Source of the DNA: Nitrosomonas sp. JL21
GTDB lineage: Bacteria; Pseudomonadota; Gammaproteobacteria; Burkholderiales; Nitrosomonadaceae
Length of the DNA stretch: 35,943 nucleotides
Assembly: GCF_009833095.1 (NCBI RefSeq)
Contig: NZ_QRCB01000033.1
Location: forward strand, 1 to 35,943
Direction of reading: 5' to 3'
Both the position numbers and the translations under genes were made by a program. This document shows, one piece after another, positions 17,301 through 25,846 of this stretch (position 1 is the first letter of the stretch; every line of letters starts with the position of its first letter). The notes under the pieces are model-generated. The model searched no databases. It was not told the DNA's origin and saw only the letters and a list, made by a program, of their open reading frames with translations.

Positions 17301-17444
17301 TTCGATCTGCAATTGCTGCTGCGGCATCGGTGGAATGTTATAGCGCTTCGCAACGCTCAGACTCAGTATGCCACCGGCGATGATCACAATCATCAACACA
17401 TTGGCGGCAATGGGATTTCGGGCGAACCAGGTAATCAGGTTCAT
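14328..17444 (-). CDS. RND-family efflux pump, inner-membrane permease
   Basis: This is a 1038-aa HAE1-type transporter with the AcrB layout: a first transmembrane helix after Arg-Asn-Pro-Ile-Ala-Ala-Asn, a large porter domain, TM2-6, a second porter domain, then TM8-12. The paired Asp of TM4 is conserved (Leu-Ala-Asp-Asp-Ala-Ile, about 393-394). The TM10 Lys of AcrB (Lys940) is replaced by Asn in Val-Ile-Asn-Asp-Ser-Leu (about 941), as in some other RND groups. The ATG overlaps the stop of the adaptor gene (ATGA). As the last gene of the siderophore operon it is a good candidate for siderophore export from the periplasm, a role that PvdRT-OpmQ and MdtABC-OpmB play in Pseudomonas. Drug efflux is the alternative. 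Confidence 0.92.
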   Translation of the reverse strand: MNLITWFARNPIAANVLMIVIIAGGILSLSVAKRYNIPPMPQQQLQIEADYPGAGPAEVEKAVCIPIEEAIHELEGIRHINSMARQGNCEVTVEFDPAIDVARFHASLQARIQRITVLPKEIEKLKIQELKTDTIAVTVMVHGEVGTRALMRQRDQLQAMLSKHPNIGVLTPWPQLPYEISIEITEADLHRYGLSFEEIAQIIRASSHNLPAGELKQSHGKLLLRSNNQAMTVADFAAINVRPGHQDKHLLLGEIAHIRETVADRDILARIDGKSAVHLFVMTKDQIASTVKAVNEVIAQFRPGLPDGIDITIWDDWSKYYEHNMSMLLENAVSGFILVFLVIMFTMRFYLALWVSCGILISLFGTLWLMPLLGISLNTYSIAALILILGVLADDAIIISENIYTHQQQGKPGLEGAISGTLEVAQLVILMVLSTMIAFVPGLFLPGLSGYLMYNISMVIIVTLVFSLIEALLILPAHLAHEFTVTARDNAWYRAVHTMQQKMDEGLHWFVGHVYVPVLASLLRLRYITVAAFFMVLIITGALVFSGRINSVMEAPVNDYYLLANFQFPPGTPFAEVNQQVMRLENIANEIRQELNAELGLGPATQLQDSFQHIITVIDDNFGFLDIELAIDERVRSRMDFIKKEWQERFGEPPADTTLSFQTFWPRDLGMPATSAVKAIELKLIATDVALQSAAGEILKNHLSNYAGVHSVTGSMQSGKPELRLKLKPEGERYGLTLQSLGEQVRQGFFGLEVQRFFRDREEVRVMLRLASTDRHSLDDLMRLPVHLNTGHMVPFSVVAEAEYMPGFSNITRQDRERVQLISADVFKGKANTEAILADLRANVIPVLEKQYPGLRIESGQSRQKQEQAMLMLWGYGGLAVLGIYALLAVPLRSYIQPLIIMLAIPFGFIGAVVGHVLFNIPLSIESYVALFAVGGIVINDSLILMSKINEILQTNPQISRAVILAGKARFRAIFLTTLTTVMGLLPLIAEQSSDAEKLMPMAITLSCGIFFSSMVILLLVPVSCVILKELSNDENLR

Positions 17445-18622
17445 TGAATCGGCTCTACCGGCGTCACCGCCATGCCGTCCACCGGATGATGCAGACCGGC
17501 GGTCAATATTCGTTCGCCTGCGTGCAGTCCGGTCTGAACGATGACACGATCGCGTTCCCGTCGCAATATCGTCACCGCGCGCAAGCGCAACCGATCATGC
17601 TCGTCGATCACCGCCACGCGATTGTCCTTCAGCAGCGCGCTTTCAGGCACTATCATCACATCGTCGAACCAGCGCCCTTCGATGGTCGCTTCGACAAACA
17701 ATCCCATCGGCAAGATCGCGCCATTGCGCTGATTACGCGTGCCTTTCTTGTTCGCCCCCAAGCCGAACGGATCGGGAACCTGCGCCACCAGCGTCAGCAT
17801 GCCGGTCGCAAAATCCACCACGCCTTCGCTGCGAACGATCTTTCCCATCCAGGTATGCGACTGACCCTGATAATGTGCCGTCAGAGTCACCGCCGTCTGG
17901 GCGGTTGCAAAGGATGGATCCGGCACATCTGGAAAGTCGATGAAGGCCAGTTCCTGCGTACTCACCGGTAAGCGGATCTCGGCCATGTCGCTGCTGTAGA
18001 TCTTGCCCAAAATCGTGCCATCGTCGACATATTGCCCAACCCCGACGTCCTTGCTGCGCACCCGGCCATTGAACGGCGCGCGGATGTCGGTGCGCTGCCT
18101 AAGCAGCTTGGCGTTCTTGAGCTCTTCCTGTTCCGCCGCAAGCTTGGCTTTCTTTTCCTTCAGTTGCGGTATCCGCAAGCTCAACGGATTAGGTTTGCCC
18201 TGCCCCAGTTGCTGCCATTCGTCACGCGCTTGCTCGGCTTCGGCTTCTTCCCGCGTCAATTGGTACTGGGCTTCCATGACCCGAGCCTGCGCCTGCGCCA
18301 CCCGCAGATCGTATTCTGCCGGATCGATCGCGACCAGCAGATCGCCTTTGTTGAAAAATCCGCCACTGACGAAGGATGGCGACACTTTGATGATATTGCC
18401 GGAGACGCCCGTGACCAGATCGATTTCCGTCTGCGCCATCGTGCGACCTTGCGAGCGCACATCCAGCCGCAGGCGTTCGAACTTCGCGCTGATGAATTGT
18501 ACCGGTGGCGGCTTGGCGCTGTCTTCCTGCTGTTCGGTCTCCGGTGGTACATACAGCAGCACAACGGCAATCAGTATCCCAACGATGGCGATCAGCAGTG
18601 CGATGAAGAGTTGTCGGCGCAT
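17441..18622 (-). CDS. RND efflux periplasmic adaptor (membrane-fusion protein)
   Basis: 393 aa. An N-terminal hydrophobic anchor (about 5-24) is followed by a barrel-sandwich half (Ser-Gly-Asn-Ile-Ile-Lys-Val-Ser, Lys-Gly-Asp-Leu-Leu-Val-Ala-Ile-Asp-Pro-Ala-Glu-Tyr), an alpha hairpin rich in Ala, Glu and Gln (about 105-175), then the second lipoyl half (Ile-Arg-Ala-Pro-Phe-Asn-Gly-Arg-Val) and beta-barrel and membrane-proximal domains. It bridges the RND permease and the outer-membrane channel. The stop overlaps the permease start. AAGG precedes ATG 18622. The gap to the outer-membrane factor is 45 bases. Confidence 0.92.
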   Translation of the reverse strand: MRRQLFIALLIAIVGILIAVVLLYVPPETEQQEDSAKPPPVQFISAKFERLRLDVRSQGRTMAQTEIDLVTGVSGNIIKVSPSFVSGGFFNKGDLLVAIDPAEYDLRVAQAQARVMEAQYQLTREEAEAEQARDEWQQLGQGKPNPLSLRIPQLKEKKAKLAAEQEELKNAKLLRQRTDIRAPFNGRVRSKDVGVGQYVDDGTILGKIYSSDMAEIRLPVSTQELAFIDFPDVPDPSFATAQTAVTLTAHYQGQSHTWMGKIVRSEGVVDFATGMLTLVAQVPDPFGLGANKKGTRNQRNGAILPMGLFVEATIEGRWFDDVMIVPESALLKDNRVAVIDEHDRLRLRAVTILRRERDRVIVQTGLHAGERILTAGLHHPVDGMAVTPVEPIQ

Positions 18623-18667
18623 GGTTAGCCCTTGATCCGAGTGTGTGCGATATTCATCATGCCTTCC

Positions 18668-20041
18668 TTACACATGCCCGCCCAATGCCAGGTACAGGTT
18701 GATGCGGTTGCTAAGTAATTGCCGGGTAACCGATAAGTGAGCGCTTTGCGCATTCAGTGTGCTGCGGTAGCTGTCGAGCAGTGTCAGAATCTGGATCAGG
18801 CCATTGCGGTACGAATAGATCGCCAGCTTCTGGCTGGATTCGGTTTGTTCCACCGCTTTGCGGAGCGCCACTTCCTGTTGCCGCAGCCATTCTTCTGCGG
18901 CCAGGGCTTGCTCCACTTCGCGAAAGGCATTCAGCGCGGTATTTTTATACAGGTTCAGCGCTTCCTCGGCGAGCGCTTGATGACGAAAGATTTCGCCGGT
19001 GATGCGTCCGCCGGTGAACAGCGGTTGCATCAGTCCGGCAAATACATTCCAGGCGACCGAGCGGGGATCGGCTAAATCGGTCAGGTCGACGCTGCGCGTG
19101 CCGCCGGCAGCGGTGAGCGTCACCCGCGGCAAGCGCAGTTTCTTCGAGCTGGTGGTGCGTAAATCCGCCGCTTCCAGGCGATCGAATGCGGCCACGATGT
19201 CGGGTCTGCGTTCCAGCAGTTCGGCGGGCAATCCCGCGGCAAGCGCTTGCGGCAACGGCGGCAATACTGCCGCGACGTGCTGATCGGCTTGCGGATAGTG
19301 GCCCAGCAGAGTCTCCAGGCGCCGGCTGATGATCTGGATGCTGTTGTGCGCTTCCTTCAGTTCCGCTTCGGCGTTCGCCAGATCGGTCAAGGCCAGGCGC
19401 AGATCCAGGCCGCGCACCAGGCCGCGTTGGAAGCGCCCACGCACCAGGTTGGCGATGATAGTGCGGTCTTTGATCGATTGCTCGACCACCGCCGCCTGCA
19501 GCTTGGCTTCCACTAATTCGAAATAACTCTGCGCCACGCGCGCCGCCAGCGATAAGCGCGCGCCATGGTAGTCGGCCTGGGTCGCATCGGCTTCCGACAT
19601 CGCCGCGCGTTGGAAATCGCGGATCCGGCCCCAGACGTCGATTTCCCAACTGACGCCAAACAGCGCTTCGAACACCCCGAACCGGGATGAGCCAAAGCCT
19701 GCTTCGCGAATCTGTACCTGCTGGTGGTCGGCGCTGAAGAAAAACTGCGGCCAGCGGCCAGACCCATCGATTCGCGCCTGCGCAATCGCGGCATCCACCC
19801 GTGCTGATGCCGCCTTCAACTCATAGTTGTTCTCAAGCGCAGTATCGATCAGCTCGCGTAATCGCACGTCAGCAAAAAGTGCGCCCCAATGCTCAGGAAT
19901 CGACTCACTGTATGCCGTCTCCTCGCCCCACTGATCCGGCACCTTCGCCCCAACCTCCTGAACCGACCGCTGCGGCGGCGTCATGCAACCTGCCAAAGCT
20001 ATCAAAAGCATCAGACCTATCAAAACCCTCATGAATGGCAT
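18668..20041 (-). CDS. Outer-membrane efflux lipoprotein (NodT/OprM type)
   Basis: The start Met-Pro-Phe-Met-Arg-Val-Leu-Ile-Gly leads into a lipoprotein signal ending in the lipobox Leu-Ala-Gly-Cys (Cys about 19), so the protein is lipid-anchored. The rest has the duplicated TolC-fold helices: Asp-Thr-Ala-Leu-Glu-Asn-Asn-Tyr-Glu-Leu, Trp-Glu-Ile-Asp-Val-Trp-Gly-Arg-Ile-Arg, Leu-Leu-Glu-Arg-Arg-Pro-Asp-Ile-Val-Ala and Gln-Pro-Leu-Phe-Thr-Gly-Gly-Arg, all family hallmarks. ATG 20041 is my choice. ATG 20032 fits the signal equally well, and a TTG at 20056 directly abuts the hydrolase stop. It forms the tripartite exporter with the next two genes. Confidence 0.9.
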   Translation of the reverse strand: MPFMRVLIGLMLLIALAGCMTPPQRSVQEVGAKVPDQWGEETAYSESIPEHWGALFADVRLRELIDTALENNYELKAASARVDAAIAQARIDGSGRWPQFFFSADHQQVQIREAGFGSSRFGVFEALFGVSWEIDVWGRIRDFQRAAMSEADATQADYHGARLSLAARVAQSYFELVEAKLQAAVVEQSIKDRTIIANLVRGRFQRGLVRGLDLRLALTDLANAEAELKEAHNSIQIISRRLETLLGHYPQADQHVAAVLPPLPQALAAGLPAELLERRPDIVAAFDRLEAADLRTTSSKKLRLPRVTLTAAGGTRSVDLTDLADPRSVAWNVFAGLMQPLFTGGRITGEIFRHQALAEEALNLYKNTALNAFREVEQALAAEEWLRQQEVALRKAVEQTESSQKLAIYSYRNGLIQILTLLDSYRSTLNAQSAHLSVTRQLLSNRINLYLALGGHV

Positions 20042-20056
20042 CGTTCCCGTATACAA

Positions 20057-21055
20057 TCAGACCTCGAAAATTTGCGCATCAGTTCGCGCCGCGGAGACAT
20101 AAAATGCTTCAGCAAGCGCACCGGCAATCTCTTTGCGAACCTGAAGCGCCTGATCAACAATATTTCCCAGGCGCGCAAAATCATGGATCATACCGGCATA
20201 AATCTTGGTACGCGTACTCACCCCGGCGGCATTGAGATTTTCCCCATACGCAATGCCTTCTTCGAGGAGCGGGTCATATTCTGCCAAAATCAGAAATGCC
20301 GGGGCAAGATTCTTTAGATTTTCGGCGCGGAGCGGGGCAAAACGCCAATCGAGGCGGTCGGCTTCATTGCGCAGATAATTGCCAAACATCCATTGCAGCG
20401 TCTTTTCTTCCAACAGATAGCCTTGCGCAAAACGCTGATGAGACGAGTCGTCCTGCCACGCACTGGTACACGGATACAGCAGGACCTGGCAGACCGGTTG
20501 CTGCCATTGTTCATCACGCGCAGCTATCGTCAAGCCCGTCGCCAGCGTTCCACCGGCACTGTCCCCTGCCACCGCCACCCGACTTGTATCCAAGTCGAAA
20601 CCGGATCCGGACGATAGTACCCAACGATAAGCATCCTGTGCATCATGAACTGCTGTGGGAAAGCGGTACTCAGGCGCTAACCGATAAGCAACATTCAGCA
20701 CGCAGCAGGGCGTCAATGCTGCCAGCGACCGGCAGAGCGAATCATGGGAATCCAGACTTCCGATGCAATAGCCGCCGCCATGAAAATACAGCAAAACCGG
20801 CTTCGGTGCTGATGTACCGACACATTCCAGCGGTTGATACAAGCGTGCTTCGATCGTTTCGCCATCCCGACTGGGAATGGCGATTTCCGTCACACTCGCC
20901 ATCTCTGGACCGGGAACATCGAGGATCTGCGTCGAGGTATCGTATTCGAATCGTGCCTGTTCGGGTGTCAACATATACATGGCCGGTTTTTCTCCGCTGA
21001 GCGCAGCGCTCTCAACAAGCTCAAGAAAAGCGGCCAGATCAGGATCTAGAGTCAT
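20057..21055 (-). CDS. Alpha/beta hydrolase, hormone-sensitive-lipase (GDXG) family
   Basis: 332 aa without a signal peptide, so probably cytoplasmic. The oxyanion motif His-Gly-Gly-Gly-Tyr is at 92-96 and the nucleophile elbow Gly-Asp-Ser-Ala-Gly-Gly at 164-169 (Ser166). Asp261 (Ala-Glu-Tyr-Asp-Pro-Leu) and His291 (Met-Ile-His-Asp-Phe) complete the triad. The family cleaves small esters and some amides. Its place, 19 bases after a siderophore receptor and directly before the exporter genes, suggests that it hydrolyses the siderophore, an acyl chain on it or a precursor. It is not of the Fes or IroE family, so this role is inferred from context only. Confidence 0.88.
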   Translation of the reverse strand: MTLDPDLAAFLELVESAALSGEKPAMYMLTPEQARFEYDTSTQILDVPGPEMASVTEIAIPSRDGETIEARLYQPLECVGTSAPKPVLLYFHGGGYCIGSLDSHDSLCRSLAALTPCCVLNVAYRLAPEYRFPTAVHDAQDAYRWVLSSGSGFDLDTSRVAVAGDSAGGTLATGLTIAARDEQWQQPVCQVLLYPCTSAWQDDSSHQRFAQGYLLEEKTLQWMFGNYLRNEADRLDWRFAPLRAENLKNLAPAFLILAEYDPLLEEGIAYGENLNAAGVSTRTKIYAGMIHDFARLGNIVDQALQVRKEIAGALAEAFYVSAARTDAQIFEV

Positions 21056-21074
21056 TCAATAGGCTCCGCACATG

Positions 21075-23336
21075 TCAGAAGCGGAACGTCAACGTACCGA
21101 TGACAGTCCGTTCCGTACCCAGATAATGTCTGCCGAAGAATGTCGAGGATATGTAATGCTTGTCAAAAATATTGCTGGCATTGATGGTAAACAGCACCGG
21201 CCCTTTTTCATAGCGCAACGTGGCATCGAATAATGTATAGGATGGCGTTTTACTAGTGTTGAGTTCGTCGTTGAAGGTAAAATCGACATAACGAACGCCC
21301 CCTCCCAAACCAAAACCGCGCAACCAATCGATGCCGAGAGCACCGAAGGAATAATCCAACCATCCCGAAGTCATGATCTTCGGTACTTGCACCGGTCTTT
21401 TACCTCTGAAATCCGTTTCCTTAACGTTATCGACATCCTGATACGTGAATGAACCGATCGCATTCAGTCCTCGCAAGAGTTCCGTTCGTGCTTCAAGCTC
21501 GACACCGCGTGATCTGACTTCACCGATCTGCATGAAGCGGAAACCCAGTTCATCCGTGGGATCTCGCGATAAAACATTGGTTTTGGTCAAATCGAAGAAA
21601 GCCGCTGTGTACAAGCCTTTCCCGCTGACGGGCTGGTATTTGATACCGGCTTCGAACTGCTCGCCACGCGTCGGATCGAATGGTGTGCCGTCACTGCTTA
21701 AGCCGGCCTGTGGCATGAACGATTGCGCATAACTGAAATACGGCGCGATACCGTTCGAAAACAAATAGGTCAACCCAGCCCGTCCGGTAAAGGCGCTGTC
21801 ATTGCTTTTAGCGGATAACGAAGGATCCAGCAGATCTTTATTGGTGCTATTGATTCTGTCATAGCGTCCGCTCAATGTCAGAATCCAATTCTCGTTGTAA
21901 CGTATCTGATCCTGAATATAAAAACCCAGTTGATCGACTCTTTGTTTGGTGTCTTGCAACATCAAATCCGGTCTTGGAATGGATATGCCATACGCAGGAC
22001 TCAAAATATCGATGCTCGGAGGAAAGAAGCCACTGGTATATCCTTGGAAATATTTCAGCGAAAGGTTGGTTTGATTCCAGTCGGCCCCTAATAGCGCGGT
22101 ATGATTTACAGGTCCGGTATTGAATTTTGCCTGCAGATGCGTATCGAGTACAGTCTGGTTCAACCGTTCATTGGTGGCATAAGCATCCCGATCAATCAAT
22201 GTCGGCTGATCTGGCGTGTTATATCCTACTGAAAATAAATCCTGGAAGCGCCCTCTCTGTTGCGCATAGCGGAAATTCTGCCGCACCGTGAAAATATCAT
22301 TGAAGTGATGCTCGATCTGGTAGCTGAATGACGCTTGATTGGTGTTATATTTGGCAAATTTCGGATCACCCTGCAGAACGTTGCTGAATCTGCCCTCCGG
22401 GGTAGCAATATAAAAAGGCGATGAGCCGCTGCGGTTATTGAGTATATCTCCCATCAATGTAATCGTGGTATCCACCGTAGGGCGCCAGGTTACCGACGGC
22501 GCGATATAAAAACGCTCATTATGGGCGCGATCGCCGCCGGTATTCGGATATCTGACCTGGGTATCGGTATCGAGCGCGGTAGTCACCAGCCGGAACATGA
22601 GCTTACCATCCTTGCTGACGGCGCCAAGATCCGCAGCGATCCGTTTGCGATCAAAATTGCCATATTGAAATTCAATTTCGCGGATCGGCGTTGCGCTCGG
22701 CCGTTTGGTCACGCGATTGACGATACCCCCGGCATCGCCGCGGCCGAACATCACCGACGAAGGGCCACGAAGCACATCGACACGTTCCAGTCCATACGTT
22801 TCCGTAATGAACTGACTGAAAAACCCGAATGCCGAATTACTCAGGCCATCGCGGAAATTTGCAGTGTTCAACGCATTGAATCCACGGATGAACAAATATT
22901 CAAAACCGCGGCCATCAAAACCGAATTGATCAACAGTCACACCCGGCACATAGCGGAGTGCTTCGGTAAAGTTCTGCACACTGCGCATATCCATTTCATG
23001 TCGTGTCACTACAGTTACTGACTGGGGCGTTTCTAAAATCGGCGTGTCGGTCTTAGTTGAAGTGTTACTGCGCTTGGCCACATAACCGGCAACTTCCTCG
23101 GCAGCTTTCCCTTTAACGGTGACCGTTGGAAACGTCGGCGGATTGGTTTTATCGGATGTACTTTTCGGCGCTTCTACTGCGGGGGATACAGGTTGCTTTT
23201 TCGAATCGGCCGTTTGCTCCGGCAATGGTTGTGTTTGCGCGAAACTGTTGGCGCACCACAAAAAAAATAGTAACTGCCAGAAAACTGGCGCAAAGACATA
23301 CTGCAAGCTAATGTAAAGCTTGTTCAAAAACTTCAT
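21075..23336 (-). CDS. TonB-dependent siderophore receptor (no STN domain)
   Basis: 753 aa. A signal peptide ends near Ala-Asn-Ser-Phe-Ala-Gln. A Pro/Lys-rich linker leads to a likely TonB box (Thr-Val-Thr-Val-Lys-Gly), a plug domain with Glu-Thr-Pro-Gln-Ser-Val-Thr-Val-Val and Val-Leu-Arg-Gly-Pro-Ser-Ser-Val-Met-Phe-Gly-Arg-Gly, and a 22-strand-size barrel ending in aromatic Phe. The pattern is that of ferric-hydroxamate/pyoverdine-type receptors (FhuE, FpvA, FhuA group). It lies 42 bases downstream of the ornithine monooxygenase gene, so it is probably the receptor for the locus's own product. AGG precedes ATG 23336. Confidence 0.93.
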   Translation of the reverse strand: MKFLNKLYISLQYVFAPVFWQLLFFLWCANSFAQTQPLPEQTADSKKQPVSPAVEAPKSTSDKTNPPTFPTVTVKGKAAEEVAGYVAKRSNTSTKTDTPILETPQSVTVVTRHEMDMRSVQNFTEALRYVPGVTVDQFGFDGRGFEYLFIRGFNALNTANFRDGLSNSAFGFFSQFITETYGLERVDVLRGPSSVMFGRGDAGGIVNRVTKRPSATPIREIEFQYGNFDRKRIAADLGAVSKDGKLMFRLVTTALDTDTQVRYPNTGGDRAHNERFYIAPSVTWRPTVDTTITLMGDILNNRSGSSPFYIATPEGRFSNVLQGDPKFAKYNTNQASFSYQIEHHFNDIFTVRQNFRYAQQRGRFQDLFSVGYNTPDQPTLIDRDAYATNERLNQTVLDTHLQAKFNTGPVNHTALLGADWNQTNLSLKYFQGYTSGFFPPSIDILSPAYGISIPRPDLMLQDTKQRVDQLGFYIQDQIRYNENWILTLSGRYDRINSTNKDLLDPSLSAKSNDSAFTGRAGLTYLFSNGIAPYFSYAQSFMPQAGLSSDGTPFDPTRGEQFEAGIKYQPVSGKGLYTAAFFDLTKTNVLSRDPTDELGFRFMQIGEVRSRGVELEARTELLRGLNAIGSFTYQDVDNVKETDFRGKRPVQVPKIMTSGWLDYSFGALGIDWLRGFGLGGGVRYVDFTFNDELNTSKTPSYTLFDATLRYEKGPVLFTINASNIFDKHYISSTFFGRHYLGTERTVIGTLTFRF

Positions 23337-23378
23337 TTTAGATACCTGTTGTTATTATAGATGTGCTGATATGAGCTG

Positions 23379-24680
23379 TTAAACCACTGCCGAACTCGCC
23401 GATCGCTTCGAGGGCATGTTTTTGGGCTGGTTGATCGTATTGATCACTGCTTGCGCGATTTCATTCGTGCGCACCGCCGTGACTGATAGCAGCGTGTCGC
23501 TTAAGCCGTGACTGGCCTCGCAGGCACCCTGAAGAAAAATTGCGGGTTTGAACTGCGGCGCGCTATTGATCCGGTAATGACGATTGACTTTCAAGTCATT
23601 GAAATATGGCAGCAAAGGAGTCAATAACGACTTGAAATGATCGCGCTGATAGCCGGTTGCAAGGATCACAACGTCATAACTCATCAATTTTTCCTGATCA
23701 TTGTTCAAGTCATGCAGCGTGAACTGAATGCCATCCGCCTTGGCAATGGCTTTTCGGACGGTATGGCGCCGCAAGAATCGATGCCGCTCGTTTCCAGCGA
23801 CCTTCTGTTGATAGAACACATTGTAAATTTGCTCGATCAGCATGAGATCTGGCGCAGCATAGTTGGTATGCCAAAATTCCCCGAGAATCCTGCCACGTTC
23901 CTGCTCAGGGCTATTGAACACATAATCTGTGAAATCGGTATTGAAAATTTCGTTCACAAACGGACTGTCATCGGACGGTTTGATTGATCGAGCACGCATG
24001 ATCAGATCGATGTTTGCGCTATCGAATCGCTGATGCAAATCGAGGAAAATTTCGGATGCGCTCTGTCCCGCACCGACGACGGCAATGCGTTTGGCTTTAG
24101 TGTGTTCTTTGATTTTTTGCAGATAATGGTGCGAGTGAAAAACGCGCGCATCGCCTTTCAAAGATAAAAAACAATCCGGGACTTTGGATTGGCCACCAAT
24201 GCTGATCACCAGACTTCGTGTCAATCGCTCATGGATGAGGTGTTGTTGATCCCGTGAGCGGACCCGCAGCAATAACACGTCATCTCCCTGTTTCTCGGGC
24301 AGTACCTCAATCACTTCTTCACCATAGGCACAGCAATGATCGAAATGTGATGCGGCCCAGGCCAGATAATCGTTAAATTCGTGCCGGCTGGGGAAGAACG
24401 TCTTGAGGTTGATGAAATCCTGCAATCGGTTCTTCTGATGCAAATAATTGGTGAAAGTAAAATAACTGCAGGGATTGCGCATCGTGGCCAAATCTTTCAG
24501 AAAAGAAACCTGCATGTGCGCATTATCCAACATCATGTTGGCATGCCAGGCGAAGTTGGGTTGCTTTTCAATGAAAAAGGATTCGATGTGATGATTCATC
24601 AGTTTTTTTTCTTCGAGCGTGATGGCAAGCGCTATATTGGAAGGACCAAAACCGATTCCGATCAAATCATAAATTTGCAT
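23379..24680 (-). CDS. pvdA: L-ornithine (or L-lysine) N-monooxygenase of siderophore synthesis
   Basis: Flavin enzyme that hydroxylates the side-chain amine of ornithine (PvdA, SidA) or lysine (IucD) to begin hydroxamate formation. The 433-aa protein has Gly-Ile-Gly-Phe-Gly-Pro-Ser-Asn (8-15, the family's FAD site with Pro), the NADPH site Val-Val-Gly-Ala-Gly-Gln-Ser-Ala-Ser-Glu (201-210), Asp-Asp-Ser-Pro-Phe-Val-Asn-Glu-Ile-Phe and the late Ala-Thr-Gly-Tyr-Gln. The last two favour the ornithine-type enzymes. ATG 24680 is preferred because AAGGA lies 7 bases before it and the FAD motif then falls at the right place. A longer upstream frame would add 42 atypical residues. It starts 10 bases after the acyltransferase stop. 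Confidence 0.92.
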   Translation of the reverse strand: MQIYDLIGIGFGPSNIALAITLEEKKLMNHHIESFFIEKQPNFAWHANMMLDNAHMQVSFLKDLATMRNPCSYFTFTNYLHQKNRLQDFINLKTFFPSRHEFNDYLAWAASHFDHCCAYGEEVIEVLPEKQGDDVLLLRVRSRDQQHLIHERLTRSLVISIGGQSKVPDCFLSLKGDARVFHSHHYLQKIKEHTKAKRIAVVGAGQSASEIFLDLHQRFDSANIDLIMRARSIKPSDDSPFVNEIFNTDFTDYVFNSPEQERGRILGEFWHTNYAAPDLMLIEQIYNVFYQQKVAGNERHRFLRRHTVRKAIAKADGIQFTLHDLNNDQEKLMSYDVVILATGYQRDHFKSLLTPLLPYFNDLKVNRHYRINSAPQFKPAIFLQGACEASHGLSDTLLSVTAVRTNEIAQAVINTINQPKNMPSKRSASSAVV

Positions 24681-24690
24681 AACAGGATCC

Positions 24691-25791
24691 TTAGGATAGA
24701 GATGGTAAACAGGGCGCGGAGGTAAGGTGCGGCACCCAACATTGTTCAGAGAAGAAACGCTCCCGCGACAGCATGCCCAGCACCGCGCGCTTGTGAGGAA
24801 AATCAAATTCCTTCAGGGTGACATACCCACATTGGATGAGATTGCGGATCATCTTGTGATTATCAGATCGCGGTTCGATGACGAGACGCTTCGTTCTGGC
24901 GTCATCCAGAAACAAATAATGCGAAATGGAAGGCAACCATGCGGTTACGAAGGGTTTGCCGCGCCGATGCGGCTCACCGATCAACACATGCCAACCACGG
25001 TCAAAATCATCAACATCGTAATAAGGCGCGATACGATTCTCTTTGGCCCAATAGACTTCAAAATACCCAAAAGGCTCTTCATCCAGACAAGCGATCAAGC
25101 TGGTGACGTGTGGATCTGCGTGAATCTCTGCGAGATAGCTCCGATGCCGGTCAATATCGCCGGATTCTTGCCAAAACTTGGCAACCTCACTATCGTTCAT
25201 CCAGCGATGAAAGCACTCAAGGTCGCCCACTGCTAAATCAACCGTGCGAAAAATTAACGTCCGGCTTAGCCAGGGTATATAACGCCGGTAGACAACACCC
25301 TCGGGTTTAGGGGGCCTCAGCGGATGCCGGTGTTCCCGAGTAAACATGTAATGAATGGGGAAACAGTTCTGAAGAGAAGAACATCGCCATAATCTCGCCT
25401 GTTGCCAGAACATGTCCGCGTAAACTTTGAATTGATGATCCTGATCCAATATCAGCACACCTGAATTGACCAACTCGGCTGATGGCTGAAAAGGAACCGA
25501 CAGCACTAGAACGCCATACAGCGGATAACTGCTGAACGCAGCCTCAACCGCCGTCAGCAACTCCGAAATTCCCGGTTGGTTCGAACAAGAACCGTTCCAT
25601 GTCAACTTTAACTGACCAAACTGTTGCGCAAGGCGCCACGATGTTTGTTTTCCGCTTGCATTTTCCTGCACACACAATAAGTGATCTTCATAGGTCACGG
25701 CATGGCAGGTTTGATCTGGAAAAGACAAAAACTTCACTGGCAGTTCTTTTCTTTTTTCTTCCGATGAATAACAGGATGCATCAGGCTTCAT
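24691..25791 (-). CDS. GNAT-type siderophore N-acyltransferase (IucB/RhbD/PvdYII-like)
   Basis: 366 aa. The C-terminal 200 residues match the siderophore acetyltransferase family: Trp-Met-Asn-Asp-Ser-Glu-Val-Ala-Lys-Phe-Trp, Pro-Phe-Gly-Tyr-Phe-Glu-Val-Tyr-Trp-Ala-Lys, Tyr-Tyr-Asp-Val-Asp-Asp-Phe-Asp-Arg-Gly, Arg-Arg-Gly-Lys-Pro-Phe, Leu-Val-Ile-Glu-Pro-Arg-Ser-Asp-Asn and a final Phe-Pro-His-Lys-Arg-Ala. It would acylate N5-hydroxyornithine, with acetyl or a longer group, to give the hydroxamate. The N-terminal 150 residues are the less conserved part common in IucB-like proteins. It is the first gene of the operon, 55 bases from a Fur-box-like site. The donor acyl group cannot be read from sequence. 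Confidence 0.88.
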   Translation of the reverse strand: MKPDASCYSSEEKRKELPVKFLSFPDQTCHAVTYEDHLLCVQENASGKQTSWRLAQQFGQLKLTWNGSCSNQPGISELLTAVEAAFSSYPLYGVLVLSVPFQPSAELVNSGVLILDQDHQFKVYADMFWQQARLWRCSSLQNCFPIHYMFTREHRHPLRPPKPEGVVYRRYIPWLSRTLIFRTVDLAVGDLECFHRWMNDSEVAKFWQESGDIDRHRSYLAEIHADPHVTSLIACLDEEPFGYFEVYWAKENRIAPYYDVDDFDRGWHVLIGEPHRRGKPFVTAWLPSISHYLFLDDARTKRLVIEPRSDNHKMIRNLIQCGYVTLKEFDFPHKRAVLGMLSRERFFSEQCWVPHLTSAPCLPSLS

Positions 25792-25846
25792 GTGTTTTTT
25801 CGTACGTTCAGGTTTTCTATGTATCAGGCTTCTATCATTTCAAGAC

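Noticed and set aside
18003..18635. Two overlapping ORFs of about 200 codons antisense to the adaptor gene
   Set aside because: They are mirror frames of a GC-rich real gene, with low-complexity Ser/Arg composition.
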